Counted from the stretch's first letter, positions 12,186-24,696 are shown. The stretch is 64,000 nucleotides of DNA from Fasciolopsis buskii (GCA_008360955.1 LUCM01005603.1:96198-160197), one strand, 5' to 3'. Numbers and translations are program-made. The notes: generated by a model not told the origin, from the sequence alone.

Positions 12186-13379
12186 ACTGCAATGTGCTCC
12201 ATCCCAGATGCGCCGTGCAAAAGCTCCTCGTCATGCCGTTAAACAACAAAGCGGCGTGTAAGCTATATCAGTCGGAACCATTGAGGGGTGCATTCTAGTC
12301 ACTTGTCCAATTAAGCACACAGACCAGCACATCCCTGTTTGCCTTGTTAATCCAGCAGGAAAAATTGAAAAATACCACGAGTGTCCGGCGCCCTTAACAC
12401 CTCAAATTCGAGCAAGCCATCTCGGCATATGTTTTGCTAAATTGGCATACCTACACACACGGTCGCCAACCAGCCGTCAGTCACAATTACCTATTGATCG
12501 GCCCACACTACTCATGCCTCCACTATGCATCGGGAAACCAGTTTTCGGCTACCAACATTATGTCAACGCTGCCCATCTTTAGAGCATGCTGCTCACTTTC
12601 TATTTTCATCCGCCAACTAGGCATTCTCGCTGCCTCAGCGTTCTTTTCCTAATCCTGTACCCCCAAATCTTCACTCGAACCCACTTGTTGAAATAATTTC
12701 GCAATAGTTTGACCTGGCTTACCAAACTAACTGGAAAACTCTAGATACCTGAATTTCGCCATGTGATCCACGACCTGTCGTGAGCCTCCCTATCTCCTTC
12801 AGCGCGGAAATCATTACCTGCACTCCGGCAAGTCCTAAAGTTAACTTTTCCCCAAACAGGAATGGGCGCTTACGTGATAACCGGCCTCCTATGTGGAATT
12901 GTCCAAATCCCCGCAACCACCCCCCTAGATTGGCAGTTGCGCATTGATAATTTCACCACTCAACCATATAACACCGTACCCCCATACAGGAATTCTCTAC
13001 AACTCCGTTCATTAACTTCAAGTCTTCTTCTATTGCCTCGCGTTTCAGCTCACATTTTACCCAATCCAAACAGCCTCCCGACGGTCGGTATATTACACTG
13101 GACTATATTTATCCTTCATATCAGCTATACGCTCTCTGAACCCTGGTATACTCGTTGACTATTTAGCACTTCATAGCCCACCTCTTGGATATCACATGAC
13201 ATGAAAAGTTGTGGTAAGTGTATTTTAGTCCCCATGAACTTTCGCCCTTTAACTAATAAAATAAGACAATTATGACTGCTGGCGACCAGGAAATCTTACT
13301 TTATCACGGTGATAACTGAAAGCCGGTTATCCAATCAAAGCTATGCGTCTTTGTTTTTTGGCGGGGTGCCATTTCTACT

Positions 13380-13790
13380 AACCCAAAAGATCATTTCATA
13401 GAGGTGGTTGCGTGGTCTACATGAAGCCATACTACACAGCATCCATCCCCCACCACCCTCCGCCTGATTCCACTCCCGAACACCTTTTGGCTTCTCATTC
13501 AGCTACCGGGCCCTCAGCATACATGAGATGCTCATATGAAGGTATTTCATTTCATCAATGCTTTCCTTTGTCTTTTTGGCCACTGTGTAACTTCAAGATA
13601 ATTGCAGGGGGCTCCAAAGCTGGTAAAATATGTTGGTCATTTGTGAACGCCTCAACAACCCCGCTTGACGTTATCTTCTAAATAGACGCCAAAGGATGGA
13701 CACAGCATTTGGCCGCGGGGCTTCAGATTATATTGAATCTAGATTTTACGCATAGAATTCCCAATATTAAGGTCTCAGTACTAAAAGCAT
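13380..13790 (+). pseudogene. CR1-like endonuclease domain, copy 2
   Basis: The segment starts with GGCVVYMK-like sequence, passes through IIAGGSKAGKICWS and TTPLDVIF, and continues in the next frame with GWTQHLAA, NLDFTHRIPNIKVSVLK. These align in order with IAGDLNASKICWS, TPLDFVFE, RTQHVTT and LDLVFTHSIPIVKVSVLK of copy 1. The Asp-Asn pair of the GDLN motif is lost here (GGSKA), so the nuclease would be inactive even without the frameshift near 13680. Confidence 0.8.
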
Positions 13791-14039
13791 AAATTTATCA
13801 CCAGTATCTTCCCTTTTCTTGACAAACAGTGTTTACCAACATGTACCTACCTTACTGTCTTTTCTTCTTTATCCACTCAGTGAAACAAATCCCTTGATTG
13901 GCCCAGCTCCTTTACTGCCTGATCCTCAGAGTGGGACAGATGCCCCTTACTCCAGCTCTTCACAATTAATCATCTGTCCACCCCGAACACCCGACGTTAA
14001 CCCAGGAAGCTTAGCAAACATTGTCAGCTCCTGACGGAA

Positions 14040-14950
14040 ACTGTTATAGCTCAGAAGATTGTTAGCAAATTAGAAGACTTCCCGCCTTTATTGCAGCCTA
14101 ACCGCTCGCAACAAGGACTTATTACTATATTTAAACCACGATATAAATGTCAAGGACTGTTAGTACTCAGTTCATTTGCATTTTTAAGGCTTCTTTGTGG
14201 TCAAACACTGCAGAAGCTTCATTTCTACTCTCATTACCAACTATCTGCCACACCGAAATCCATCGCATGCTGACTTCGGATATATCATTTTCCATTTCAC
14301 ACAAAGCTGCTGGCATCATGACAGTAAAAAATATGCCAAGCCACCTTTTAATCTAGGACTTGGTGATATCCCACCAGTATTAATTCGCGCCGCCAGTTCA
14401 AACTTCTCCATCCTCTTTTGAATCTGCTCCCGCTATCTATGTCATGCTGGTTTCTTGCTACAAATGAAGTCTTCCATTGTTCAACGTCAGGAAAATCATT
14501 CTCTGCACGACCGTCAGAACTTTCACCCACATCAATCACGCTTGAATTCTATCACGGCCTATGGAATGAGATTTCAAAAGAGCCGAAAAACTTCTTACCT
14601 AATTCCAATCTTATCAACTACTTCCAATTAGGCTTCCTGCCTTATTTGTTAGTTTGAATTCTCAAACCCAGTTATCCAGAATGCAGGTATCTGCCGGTTT
14701 TTCCCATAATCTTTTCAGGTACGTAAAAGAGTTTAACCGTATTTCTCAATGCCGTATTCTGGGTGAAATTAGGACGTACTGTATAGGGAATTCACTCCAG
14801 TCTTGTTCATCATTTTGCATTTCTGATCGCTTCCAAGTGGTCAATATTAAGGGTTTTGCCAGCCAGTTGGATCACCAGTGAGATTATTTAGTGTGGCCTT
14901 CTTGGACCGCCTCTATTCATGCAATGTGGTAAGGATGGCGTAATTCGTTA
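14040..14950 (+). pseudogene. CR1-like reverse transcriptase domain, copy 2
   Basis: Around 14590-14660 the translation NFLPNSNLINYFQLGFLP corresponds to the conserved region before motif A. After it, 14720-14870 gives KEFNRISQCRILGEIRTYCI and SDRFQVVNIKGFASQLDHQ. These match KALDRVSQSRLLDNIMTYEI and SDRFQVVNTGGCFSRS of copy 1. The aspartates of motif A are changed or shifted out of frame, and motif B is only suggested (LLGPPLFM) near 14900. This is a relic, useful for family assignment only. Confidence 0.8.
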
Positions 14951-15169
14951 CGGCTCACCATTCCTGACATTAAACAGTCTACTGTTTTGAAACTGGTTCA
15001 TTTAACTTCAATCTTGCATTTATTGATGAAGACATAAGACCTCTTGAAAACTGGGGTTCCAAGTGGCCAACAAATTTTTCTGCTGATAAGAGCTCTCTAA
15101 TACTGTGTTCTTGTCATGCGTACCCGAAGACATTCTCCATAGATGGCATATCCAGTTCTGTACCATTCA

Positions 15170-15640
15170 AGGTTAAGGGTTAAGGACTCCTGAATTCCTA
15201 TTCTTTCAGCCTCCATGAGCAACTCAATCACAAAGCCGCCGTCGCTAAAGGAACCGCTGCAACGGTCTTAAGGGCAATCCGCACTCAAAAGTGCAGGCCA
15301 GTCAACTTCAAATCCCACAATAGGCCCCAACTTGAATATTGCCCGATTGTCTTCACACATTTACAATAAGTTAGTCGAATCGCAGTGGCGAATACCCTCA
15401 GCTAGCTTAAGCAATAAGGCTAAATGCGAGCTCCTTGATCTGGAGCCACCATGGCTTCGTCCAGTCAGATTAAACCTCGGCCATTACTTTAATCTTTACT
15501 ATACTAATGCTCATTCTGCTGCAAAGTTCATCCTGACACAGTTAACTACTCGTACCCACTTGTTAGTAAATACTTTTCGCTGAAAATACCCTTGGCATGG
15601 CTATTGATCAAGACGAAACTCCTTACATTTACTTACGAAT
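15170..15640 (+). pseudogene. CR1-like ORF2 C-terminal region, copy 2
   Basis: The open segment 15332-15583 includes NKAKCELLDLEPPWLRPVRL, NLGHYFNLYYTNAHSAAKF and a degraded PLRSRYYSFKIPL equivalent that runs on to about 15600 in another frame (FSLKIPLAWL). It mirrors 5038-5353 on the opposite strand and extends slightly further towards the true C-terminus. No complete stop or 3' untranslated region can be assigned before the SINE-like head at 15.88 kb. Confidence 0.8.
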
Positions 15641-15884
15641 AACCATAGAACACAAATCCGCGTTTGCTGTGGCAATGCTGAAATTTGGCGCATTTCAGCG
15701 TCCTGCTTTCAAAGCCGCCACATGTTAAGCTCTTAATATACCTGATACAAGGTAACCGTGAGCTAGGCGAAGTCTGCAAACACGGAGTTTATGACACTCT
15801 CTACTTTGCTCGCCAACCGAGATTCTCAAAATTTAGCCTCTTTTATGTTAACCCACTTACCGGCACCTTTACATCAAGACCGGC

Positions 15885-16034
15885 AGTGGCCAAGCTGATA
15901 CGGTTGTGGCGCTCTGGCGTGAAGATCGCTGGTTCGAGTCCAACACACGACGGTCAGCTTTCCCAGTTGAAAGCCCTCCGTTGACCGTGGCCCCATTTCT
16001 GAAAACGATGTACACTGTTGCTCCAATAATCTTT
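15885..16034 (+). mobile_element. tRNA-derived SINE head (copy A)
   Basis: An A-box-like TGGCCAAGCTGATACGG at 15887-15903 and a B-box GGTTCGAGTCC at 15931-15941 are spaced as in tRNA-derived RNA polymerase III promoters. A second copy at 29136-29240 has the same boxes and shares two downstream blocks: CCCAGTTG, and CTGAAAACGATGTACACT at 15999-16016. The head runs without a break into the 1.03-kb repeat beginning at 16035. It does not fold as a functional tRNA by eye, because the 3' half is not complementary to the start. It is best read as the promoter module of a retroposon. Confidence 0.65.
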
Positions 16035-17057
16035 CCGGCTGGAACAAATGTCAGTTTGCTCTCTCTCCGGCTCTTCTCCAGGCTCGCCAATGACCACAGA
16101 TGCAACTCAAACTATCGCCGAAAGCCCCACTCCATCCTTTGCGCTGGTTGCCTATTCCTTGCTATCTGGACCTGATGCTCCAGTACCTAGCCGCGCGACC
16201 CTAAGACAAACAAATCAACGCCAATGACCCCTCGGGTGCCCAATCTCAGATGAACCATGGCGATTGGCAAAACAGTTTCTAACACTACTGAAAAACCGCG
16301 AAATTCCAAAACCTCCAAACCTCTACTGACTTGGAACGCCACAATCTCCGAAATTAAACAAGGACAACACAGGTCATTCATGGCAAGTGTATTTGAGGAT
16401 TGATTGTAAATCTTACACGCACCGGTTTTCTTCCCGCCACACATCACACTCCGCTCGCGGCCGCATAAGTCCAGTGACCATTTTGTAAGTTCCACTGTCT
16501 CTCTTTCCACGATTTTTCATATATTTTCGTCCCGTAAACTGTTTGATGCAACCTTGGAGGTTTCTCGCTGTTTCATCTTAAGCATTATTTTGAGTACTGA
16601 ATGTTAGTGAGTACCATTTTCCATCCACCTCGTGGGATGTACAGTGTGATTTTTACTCTTCTCCATCCCGTTATCACATCCATATTGATCTTCATCTTTA
16701 CCATATTACCCTCCTGATGTTTGATGAACTCGGCCACTTGAAAACATTCACCATTTCTTCCCAGCCAAATTTTGCGCCCGCTATACGCACGTTTGATGCG
16801 TTCAAACATGGATTGACTCACTGTGCGCGACTCATAGTCAGCCCTGGAAAGTTTTGGCGATGGATTATTTAGCTCTGATTTAAAGCCCGAAAACTCGTGT
16901 TTAGCTTATTTTATTCCAGGTTATGTTCATGAGAGCACAGACACTACATCTTCACGACTGAAATTTGTTTTACAATTTCCACTACGCCATCTTTGTGTAA
17001 GTTTGATCTTGCCTTGCGCACGCCTCTCGAATATCGAGAAATATCCCCATTGCTATT
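16035..17057 (+). mobile_element. ~1.03-kb retroposon copy 2 with CR1-type tail
   Basis: This is a direct repeat of 4006-5037, about 12.03 kb away. High similarity extends from CCGGCTGGAACAAATG to the tail CGCCTCTCGAATATCGAGAA. Both strands contain open frames (16187-16510 and 16585-16821 minus; several plus). The plus frame is favoured as once coding because QPNFAPAIRTFDAFKHGLTH at about 16764-16823 aligns with EPNFALEISPFDALKHELAR in the 19.2-kb fragment, whereas the minus frames do not align. No reverse transcriptase is encoded, so it would depend on a CR1-like partner that recognises its tail. Confidence 0.7.
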
Positions 17058-19100
17058 AGTACTTCCCTTGACTTCCTTTCTTTCTGGCAGTGTATGCACA
17101 GTGATTATCTTTGGAAAAGCCGACCAACCTTTGCACTACTCGTAATAATGTCCACTGAAGCAGTGCTTTCCCCTTTTTTCTCTGATTTTAGGCGATATTA
17201 GCCATCATTTTCGCCTTCATTTGTTCTCTTTATTGGCTCAGAAGCGCAGAATAGCCCGTTCCTTTTAGCCGCAAACTTTTAATTAGTCAGAAAACTTCAC
17301 CTACTAACTCAGGCCTAGTGACCAACGTTTACGCAGTCAAAGCAATATGTTGCCGTTCTGCTGCTTTTTTAAGGATATTAATGTTCATGACTAGTAATAA
17401 CGGCGATTTAGTCATTATACCGGCCTTGCTGCAGCCACATCAAGAAATGGAATCAACTAACTCTTTCTCGGACTCTCAACACATCGGCCCCAATAATCTT
17501 CCATTTTTAGCCCTTCTGTTTCCTCCACTAACCCAGCAGCAAACAGCAGGCTGGTCGTGGCCAAGAACACCTTCGCGCTAGCTACCAACGTTTTTGCAAC
17601 GAAATTACATTGTCATCTAAGCGAAAACCGCAGAGATACATTCCTTTATCTCGTACTGACCCCAATAAACGTACCACACTGGTCTCCCTATTGGTAAACA
17701 AGCTAATTTTACCGTGTACCATCGACAATCCCTCCAAGAATTAACCTAAGGCTTCGCCATCGGATAATTCGCCTCCCGTCGTCAATCTTGACTTTTACTT
17801 TGACCTTGATGTTTTATTTTGGCCGTTTCCAAATTCCAAACTTGTCCGTTATCACTATAACTAAGCTGAAAGGGATAATTGCAATCTTCCCTTCTCATGC
17901 TTTACCCATACGGACAATCCTAGATCCAATGATGCCCCTATTTTTTTCTATTTCTGCCTCTAACACCCAAAATAGTCTACTTCCTACTATGTTCCAAATC
18001 TTGTACGTTTCCTTTATGTGCCATTAGCGATTCGGTCCTCGCATAGTCAACTCCGATTCTACCAGCCTTTCAATCCCGCTGAAACAACGTTAGCCAGATT
18101 GGCGCTCGAGTACCAGTCCGTTCAACGCATAGGCAACTCAGACCACGTCATTGACGCCATTGGACAACTCTACTCAGATGGACTTTCACAACCAGCCTCA
18201 CGGTTGATCATTGCTGCTGCTGGAATGGCATGCGCACCCCTCCAACTTCCCAACCTGTACCGCCAGCTAACACTAAAATCTCCAACCAAAACGTAAGTGC
18301 ATCTAGGGCTTTCCTGGTTGGTGTATTTGGAAACTGTTTTTCCTGGTTACACAAACCCAATTTTCCATTGCACATCTTATTCCAGCTCGCCGCCAGCAGC
18401 ATATGGATGAGTTCAGCAGTCTCGGAAGTTCTACGGATTCTCATCGCGCAATTCTCCCAAAAATCTCATCCTTTAGATACTCTCGCATAGTCTTGGAAGT
18501 ATTCCTTTACCTTCATCTTCAACATTTTATCAGCCCTATATTTTTGTTTAGTTCGGCCGTTTTATCCATTTCGCATGATGGCCTGTTTGGTCTTAACTAA
18601 TTTCTCTCCAATTATCAAATCCTTATCGCTCTCCACCCAGTCAGCGAAAACGTTCCAAAGTTACCCGAAACAGTCCCTGAACATACCCCAAAACGACCCT
18701 AAATGTAGCTCTTTGAAACAAGAATTGTACCATTTTGGGTCGTTTTCCATTGTTCTTCACAAGTAGACACCATCAAATTCGCTATATTATTGGAGGCGTC
18801 AAGGATATTTCTTCGCATATTCTATAACCTTTAAGAATTTTCGTGGAATCATTACCTGTGGTCTATTCAGGTAGTTATTTGTCCACATTTCTTAAAATAA
18901 TCAACTGCGTTCCTCAACATGTGAAATCATTAATTTACTTTGTGTTTCAGTCTTTGGAGAAATAGAAAGCTGGACATGTTTAATTTGCGATATCACCAGT
19001 AAATTTGCCAAAAAATCTATTATATAATGCCACTTGGAAAAGCGGTCCCTAACGGACTGATTTGGGAATGTTGTAACTCCCCCTTTGCTGACTGGACATC
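17058..19100. other. Unassigned, open-frame-rich sequence of likely retroelement origin
   Basis: Many plus-strand open segments (17318-17581, 17788-18027, 18018-18296, 18230-18490) are pyrimidine-rich on the plus strand, like the 5' parts of the CR1-like copies. They precede a fragment carrying the CR1-type tail. I cannot match them to a named domain or to the other copies. The probable explanation is the body of the element that ends at 19515. Confidence 0.35.
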
Positions 19101-19515
19101 TCCTCAGCTTAATTTTTTTATATATTGCGCAATGTCCCTGACCGCTAGGGCTTCCGGCCATACTCCGACGTCAGCCGTTCCACTCGAGCCAAATTTTGCG
19201 CTCGAGATAAGCCCCTTTGATGCACTTAAACACGAACTAGCCCGCAGTCCGATGCTAACGAACTGTCTCAGGAAAGTTTGCATATTGTTGCAAAATGACT
19301 TGTTTATTTTTAATTCTTGGCATACTTTTGCATTTCTTATTGCGTTGCAGATGCTGATATTGCTTCCAAGTGTGCTTTCCGAGTAGTCCAAGTTAGCACA
19401 CATCTACATTTCCCTTCTGTTTCCCCTTATTTCCGTTCCCTCTGCGCCATTCTTGAACAAGTTTGATCTTTCCTTTCACATGCCTCTTGTAAATCGAGAA
19501 ATGTACATTATTATT
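19101..19515 (+). mobile_element. Third CR1-related 3' fragment
   Basis: The plus-frame peptide PNFALEISPFDALKHELARS at about 19188-19248 is homologous to the equivalent region of the 1.03-kb repeats. The segment ends with TTTGATCTTTCCTTTCACATG and an ATT repeat at 19503-19517, the family tail. The open frame 19027-19386 would extend over 119 residues from an ATG, but its amino-acid similarity to the repeat copies shows it is element-derived. Divergence from copies 1 and 2 is much greater than theirs from each other. Confidence 0.6.
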
Positions 19516-20803
19516 ACTAGCAAAAGGTGGACTTTGGACGCATGCATCTGAACAACCAAGCTGAGAACCCAGACCTCCTGCCGGATAGACATTGTCACTT
19601 TTCCGATTAGGTTAGGTCGCTTCGCGCAGTAGTTTAATTGACAAGATTTAGATACTGGATAAAGGTATTGGGAGGCTGGTAGTCAAACTGAACTTCGGTC
19701 GATGACTGCGGCAGATTCAACAATCCGAAAGGGACGTGATACCTTCATTGCAGCCAGGACATATTCCGCTGGAAGTGGAATGCTCTGACGAGACTACGTC
19801 CGTTTGCCCCCCTAGTTCCCGACTGCATCGGTTCAATACGTGCTGACTGAATGATTGCTCACAGTGGGAGGACGACTACAGAAAGCCAACCTAGAACTTA
19901 AAGCTAAACATCTAGTCATGATCTCTAGTAAACACCACAGTTACGCATTACCATCTAACGAAAGGACAAGCAGGTGAAATTGATTTATTGGATAATGTGT
20001 GGCAGACATTTTGGGTGGTAATTGGAAGGGGTATCATAAAGCGGATGATTTCCCGCCGTTTCTCTTTTGAGAGGACAAAATGGCATCTTGGGAAAACAAC
20101 TGATGGTTCCGATTTTAGTAATCAGTGTTAATGCGAGTCAGTAGCCCTAATCAGAAACGGGTATGGATTGCTTTGAGTGCATAACATGATAAGAAGCCGA
20201 GTGCTAGGAAGAGGTACGGCTGTCTGATGATGTCTGTATAAATCATTGCTGCCCGCTTAGAAGTGTATTGCACGATGGGCACAGAATCACTTCTCAAAGC
20301 ATTACAACGGTTGGTGGCAAGAACAGACGTTTCAACAAGCATATACTAAGACAACAGATCGAATTTTGTCGGGGCACAAAGGCACCTTAAGAGCTGGTGG
20401 CATCAGCGAGTTATCATCGTTAGCAGTTTTATTCTGCTTACTCCAGTCGCCGTGGCGGATTGTAGAAACGACCCATCCTGTTTACTCGGAGCACAGTGGC
20501 AGATGTCATGGAACAACAACCCCCGGATGACAGGACACTACACACGTAGCTGGTTGAGGTTGAACTAATATTGAACAATAGACCATCAATCTTATCAACC
20601 TCAAACGACCAGAGTTTCTGGTGGTTACATCAACTGACCCGTCACTCCAAAGACCTAATAAAGGCGGACAGAATAATATGGCACCCAGGCGTATCTGTTA
20701 TAGCTGCTGGAAGCAAGCAAATTGCCTCAGAAAAGTATTTTGGAAATGGTGATTAAGGAATTACATACCAAACCTCCAGGCTTGTCAGAAGTGGATTAGC
20801 AAG

Positions 20804-21313
20804 ATGAGATTACTTAAAATAGAGGATGTTATTCTGATAGCTAAGGAACGCCTGTACGGAGGCCTGCAGGGATCGTTAAAGAATGCCGGACGGACGGAGA
20901 TGAATTATTTCGGACAACAATACCAAGGATGGAAGTTGGGGAATGTGTCCGTTCTATCTGGTCTGTTTATTCACAGGATGTGTTGGAAAAGACTGAGAAG
21001 GGAGCTTCAAGGACCCGATCTATGGGATCAAACGCAAGTAACTACTTGTGCAACGTTTGCCGTTTTATCCGCCATCAAACAGTTATTCATACGGGCTTGC
21101 CGTGTGCACAACCCCGAAATCTTTGCACTTGTGTTAGTGCATACATTCTTTACTTGTAAGAATATTTATCCTTTCTGTATTTCAACCATCAATAATCAAA
21201 CAACAAGCATGGCTGCTGAGCATCAAACCTGGGTTTTTGACCCATTGGCCTTTAACCAGAATACTATTGACATGATAAATGCCAGAAATGTCTCTCCTAT
21301 CACTCGCCAATGA
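20804..21313 (+). CDS. Hypothetical 169-codon ORF
   Basis: An ATG-started frame of 169 codons with a natural stop. The middle contains a hydrophobic stretch (EIFALVLVHTFFTCKNIYPF), possibly a membrane segment, but no signal peptide. A second plus frame overlaps it (20929-21159) with a Cys-X2-Cys (YLCNVCRF), and a minus frame at 21223-21573 contains GVGIIVSD, reminiscent of the GVGIVLSD block of RTE endonucleases. Competing frames on both strands argue for a decayed element. No family is recognised for the long frame itself. Confidence 0.15.
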   Translation: MRLLKIEDVILIAKERLYGGLQGSLKNAGRTEMNYFGQQYQGWKLGNVSVLSGLFIHRMCWKRLRRELQGPDLWDQTQVTTCATFAVLSAIKQLFIRACRVHNPEIFALVLVHTFFTCKNIYPFCISTINNQTTSMAAEHQTWVFDPLAFNQNTIDMINARNVSPITRQ

Positions 21314-23802
21314 ATTAGTACAATGTAGGCGTTTTCCTGATTAACTGCACCTTCGCTCATACACCTGTTGTCGCGTACCCTCCTATGCACAAATATCGAG
21401 ATTTGCGACTCATTTACCGCGAGCCCTTGTGTCAAAGCATGATCTGACACAATAATTCCCACCCCGCTTTGGCACTTATGCGTTATCGTACCTTTGGCCA
21501 TATGCCCGTTTTCGGTAGTCAAACATTTATCGAAAATGCACCACTCTGGGGACTGGAGAAAATTAGGAGTCAAGTCACTAGGAAGGAAATTCTACCGATA
21601 CAGGAGATGAGCAGCGGCACTGACTGTAGAACGGCCACAGGCGCGCTGGAACCATTGATAGTGAAACTTATTCCGGATTGTTGAGTTTGAAGGATTTCGG
21701 TCGACGGAGTATAGGATTATTTCAAAAATTCTCCCTTTCGTTCCATAACTGTCCACATTGAATAGGATGAAACTCATATCTGACAATTTACACGACCCAG
21801 TCACATACTGTGTTCGACACTTCCTTCATATATGCCACCCATCTTAAGAAGCGTAACTTTGTTTGTGTTGTGGATCTTGAGGTGTCTGCCTGTTCGTGCT
21901 CGATAGGCTGACATTATTTTGGTTCTCGTTGCACCGTTGCATTGACAGCACATTCGCGGATTTTATTTTTGTACAGCTTGATGGTTGGTTAACTCGTTAC
22001 CATAGAAACTTGCGGATCGGTCTTGTTCAGATTTATGATTCGAGTCAATTTAGCTGAGCATTGCTCGAAAACTCGGTGTCAAATATTTAGAAATGTTGCT
22101 TCTGGCCTATCAGACCTCAATGGGAAACTGGAGTCTTCAGTGCAACGGGCATTTGCTAGCCCGCAATTTCCAATGCCAATAACTTGCTCAATTTTCTCGG
22201 AAGGCGGTTAAACATAAAGCGTTCTTCACTTGATGTTTGCCATAGGGGTGTAGTTATATCGATCCCTCGGAGAAAATCGATTATTTTCAGATATCCCTTC
22301 CCTTATTATCTGGTTTGAAGCTTGATATCAGTCTTCTGACATTCTTTCAGTTACGTTTGTTTTATGAAACACAAGAACTGTACTTTTTCTTTCGTGCGGC
22401 GTTTTTTGGCAGTTTTCGCTTCCGATTCGTTTCAATAACCAGGTTTCTCTCTTTTGTGCCTTGTAATCTCGCGTATTGTCGTTTCGGTGCCACTTGGGCG
22501 CTACGATATACACAATACAAAACTCACATTCGATTGTTGGCTCATGTCTTCTCTATTCTGTCGACTAAAGTGCTTCATCAATCGCGGTATGGTAAGCAGA
22601 TCGAGGGCAATTTCGTAGTCGCATTTCGAACTTTCTCAACGATTTAATCCAAGGAACGAATGACTATTTCACGAACAACCATCAAGGCTTGACTACGGCG
22701 GCTTGTGAACACAACTCATCTGTCCACTTCTCGAAGATATTCACCATGTTCCCGGTCCATTGCCCCGAAGGTCATCCATTAGCATGTTTTTGGCTGGAGA
22801 CATGTTTTGTTCACCCGCAAAATCAATACCATCTCTAGACATACTTTGGATCTTTGAAGTATCATTTCCATTAGAGGTCATAAACAAAAGTGTTCAGTTT
22901 GCGTAAGCTCCAAAGTAGCGCAAATGTATAAAAATGTATTCTAGGCAGTTCATAAATTTGCTCCAGAATCACTCATCAGAGCCCAAGACGACACGAATTA
23001 AACCGGACACACTTGGGGACCGTTTTTTCTTAAATAAGAAAAACATCTGACCCATTTCTTGTAGTTTTCTGCAAAGTTCTAATGAACGTTCGACCCAATA
23101 GGATCGTTTATGGATGGCGAACAAGATGAGTATTCTATAAACATTATGCATGTGTCCTCTTTAGCCTATTCTTCCATGCCCTCCAAAAATCGACATGTTC
23201 ACACAAAACCTCGCCTATTGTTGAAATATTTCAATGAGGTGCATATCACTTTGCCGTTGTCACTGTTCACAGTTTCGTCAGGTGAAAAGAGGCAGATTGG
23301 ATATTACCATGTCCCACTTGCTGCAATGAATAAAACATGACAGTTATACCCATCTGTCATTCTTTCGTGATTCGCGTCCACAGTCATAGGAAGCAAGTGT
23401 TTGATGAGTTACGTTCTTCGCTGACTTACGCATTACTCTGATTGTCCTATGGTGCATGCAATAACCAATGATATATATCAAGACCTAAAACATGCATATA
23501 GACATCTATATATGCATAAACTGAAGCAATTATATTTCAGAATAAACTGCCCGAAACAATGTCAAATGTAATTAAAAGTTTCTTACCCCTTCAGGTGGAC
23601 ACTGTACTTCAATGCAGACTTGCGATGCTCCATACATATTTTACAGAATGTACCTGCTCCTTTACAAACATCATCGTGTTCTTTCTCGTAGTGGTTTTAA
23701 AAATCAAAGAGTAAGCATTCATACTGGTCTGGATCAGTCTAATCAAATTTACATTTCACTGGAGATTTGTTGTAAAGTCTTCTATCCCCGAAAAACCAAC
23801 AC

Positions 23803-23826
23803 TCCCCCCCCACGCACACACACACA
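23803..23826 (+). repeat. Short C-run and CA microsatellite
   Basis: A run of nine C residues interrupted by an A is followed by about seven CA units. It is low complexity with no coding meaning. It could cause alignment or sequencing slippage locally. Confidence 0.9.
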
Positions 23827-24171
23827 ACACATGCCCACTCCAATAACTTGGTCTTGTTTGAATCGTTGTTAGCTTCACCACTGATCTAAACGTTTACACA
23901 ATTACAAAGGCAGTACATTAGAATATCTCCAAAAATTGTCTTTTGGACATTGAACTATTTGTCTAGGCATTACTTGAAGTGCGACTGGGACGAAATCGGT
24001 CGAACCTTATAATGAAATATTTGCAATACTTGTGGTAGATTACATCTAATAGTAATAATGCCAAATAGCACGGCCAAAATATCACAAGATTGCACAGTTT
24101 TGGCCCAGCCAGGGAAAGTCCCCTTGTTCCTCTCTTCTTTTCATCTTGTCCAGAAAGGAGATTTTCGTCAA

Positions 24172-24696
24172 CTACCAGGGTACATTACGCATGCAATCAC
24201 CATAAGTGTCCCCGGACACCTTTGCGTTGCATGTCGCATATCCGAAAGATTTGTATACACCGCATTGAACTATCTCGACTGTGTGACCATTAATAGTTGC
24301 AGACGTATTTAGTTCAGGTACCACATTGTCCGGTGAAGTAAAGGAATACATCGTGTTGCTCAGCTGTAATCTGTTACTCCCAATCCTGAATAGGCAAACG
24401 GAACGGGGCCTTTCGTTTATTCTGAAAACTGGATTTGCGTTCAACTTAGCTTCTGAGAACACTCCACTGTGCTACGGAATAGTTGTTCAGTAATCATGCT
24501 CCGACAAAGCCACACATTTACTAATTTTCTGCAAATGAAACGGGAACGTAAATGCAGAAACTGGGTCCAGTGAATTCGGACTGAATTCGTACATAGTGGG
24601 AAATATGCCACTAAGCATGCATACTAAGTATGATCTCCCCGACAACGTGCAACCAAATGAACTCATTCTTCTTGACCGTACTCTGTTGTTGGACAT
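24172..24696 (-). CDS. Possible cysteine-containing coding remnant, two in-frame stops
   Basis: On the minus strand, frames 24696-24487 and 24462-24172 are in the same register and separated by only two stop codons close together. The combined ~170 residues have protein-like composition, with serine, threonine and spaced cysteines (VEIVQCGVYKSFGYATCNAK). This could be a pseudogene, two exons with a tiny gap, or chance. The opposite strand is also open (24596-24967 plus), which weakens the case. No signal peptide or family motif is recognised. Confidence 0.15.

Larger units (their letters stand above)
12400..15640 (+). mobile_element. CR1-like non-LTR retrotransposon, decayed copy 2
   Basis: Plus-strand translation shows the same domain series as the minus-strand copy at 5-8.5 kb: proline-rich upstream part, endonuclease (13.38-13.79 kb), reverse transcriptase (about 14.04-14.95 kb) and C-terminal block (15.17-15.64 kb). 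The two copies sit head to head, separated by about 4 kb, and are clearly diverged, so they are independent old insertions or an old inverted duplication. Stops and frameshifts are dense. After 15.64 kb coding similarity ends, and a tRNA-headed retroposon follows in the same orientation. The 5' limit is approximate. Confidence 0.8.

Noticed and set aside
15885..15960. Genuine tRNA gene
   Set aside because: A and B boxes are present, but acceptor-stem pairing is absent and a second copy shares non-tRNA sequence downstream, so it is a SINE head.
16187..16821. Minus-strand protein genes in the 1-kb repeat (107- and 78-codon frames)
   Set aside because: Comparison with the 19.2-kb fragment conserves the plus-frame peptide and not the minus frames.
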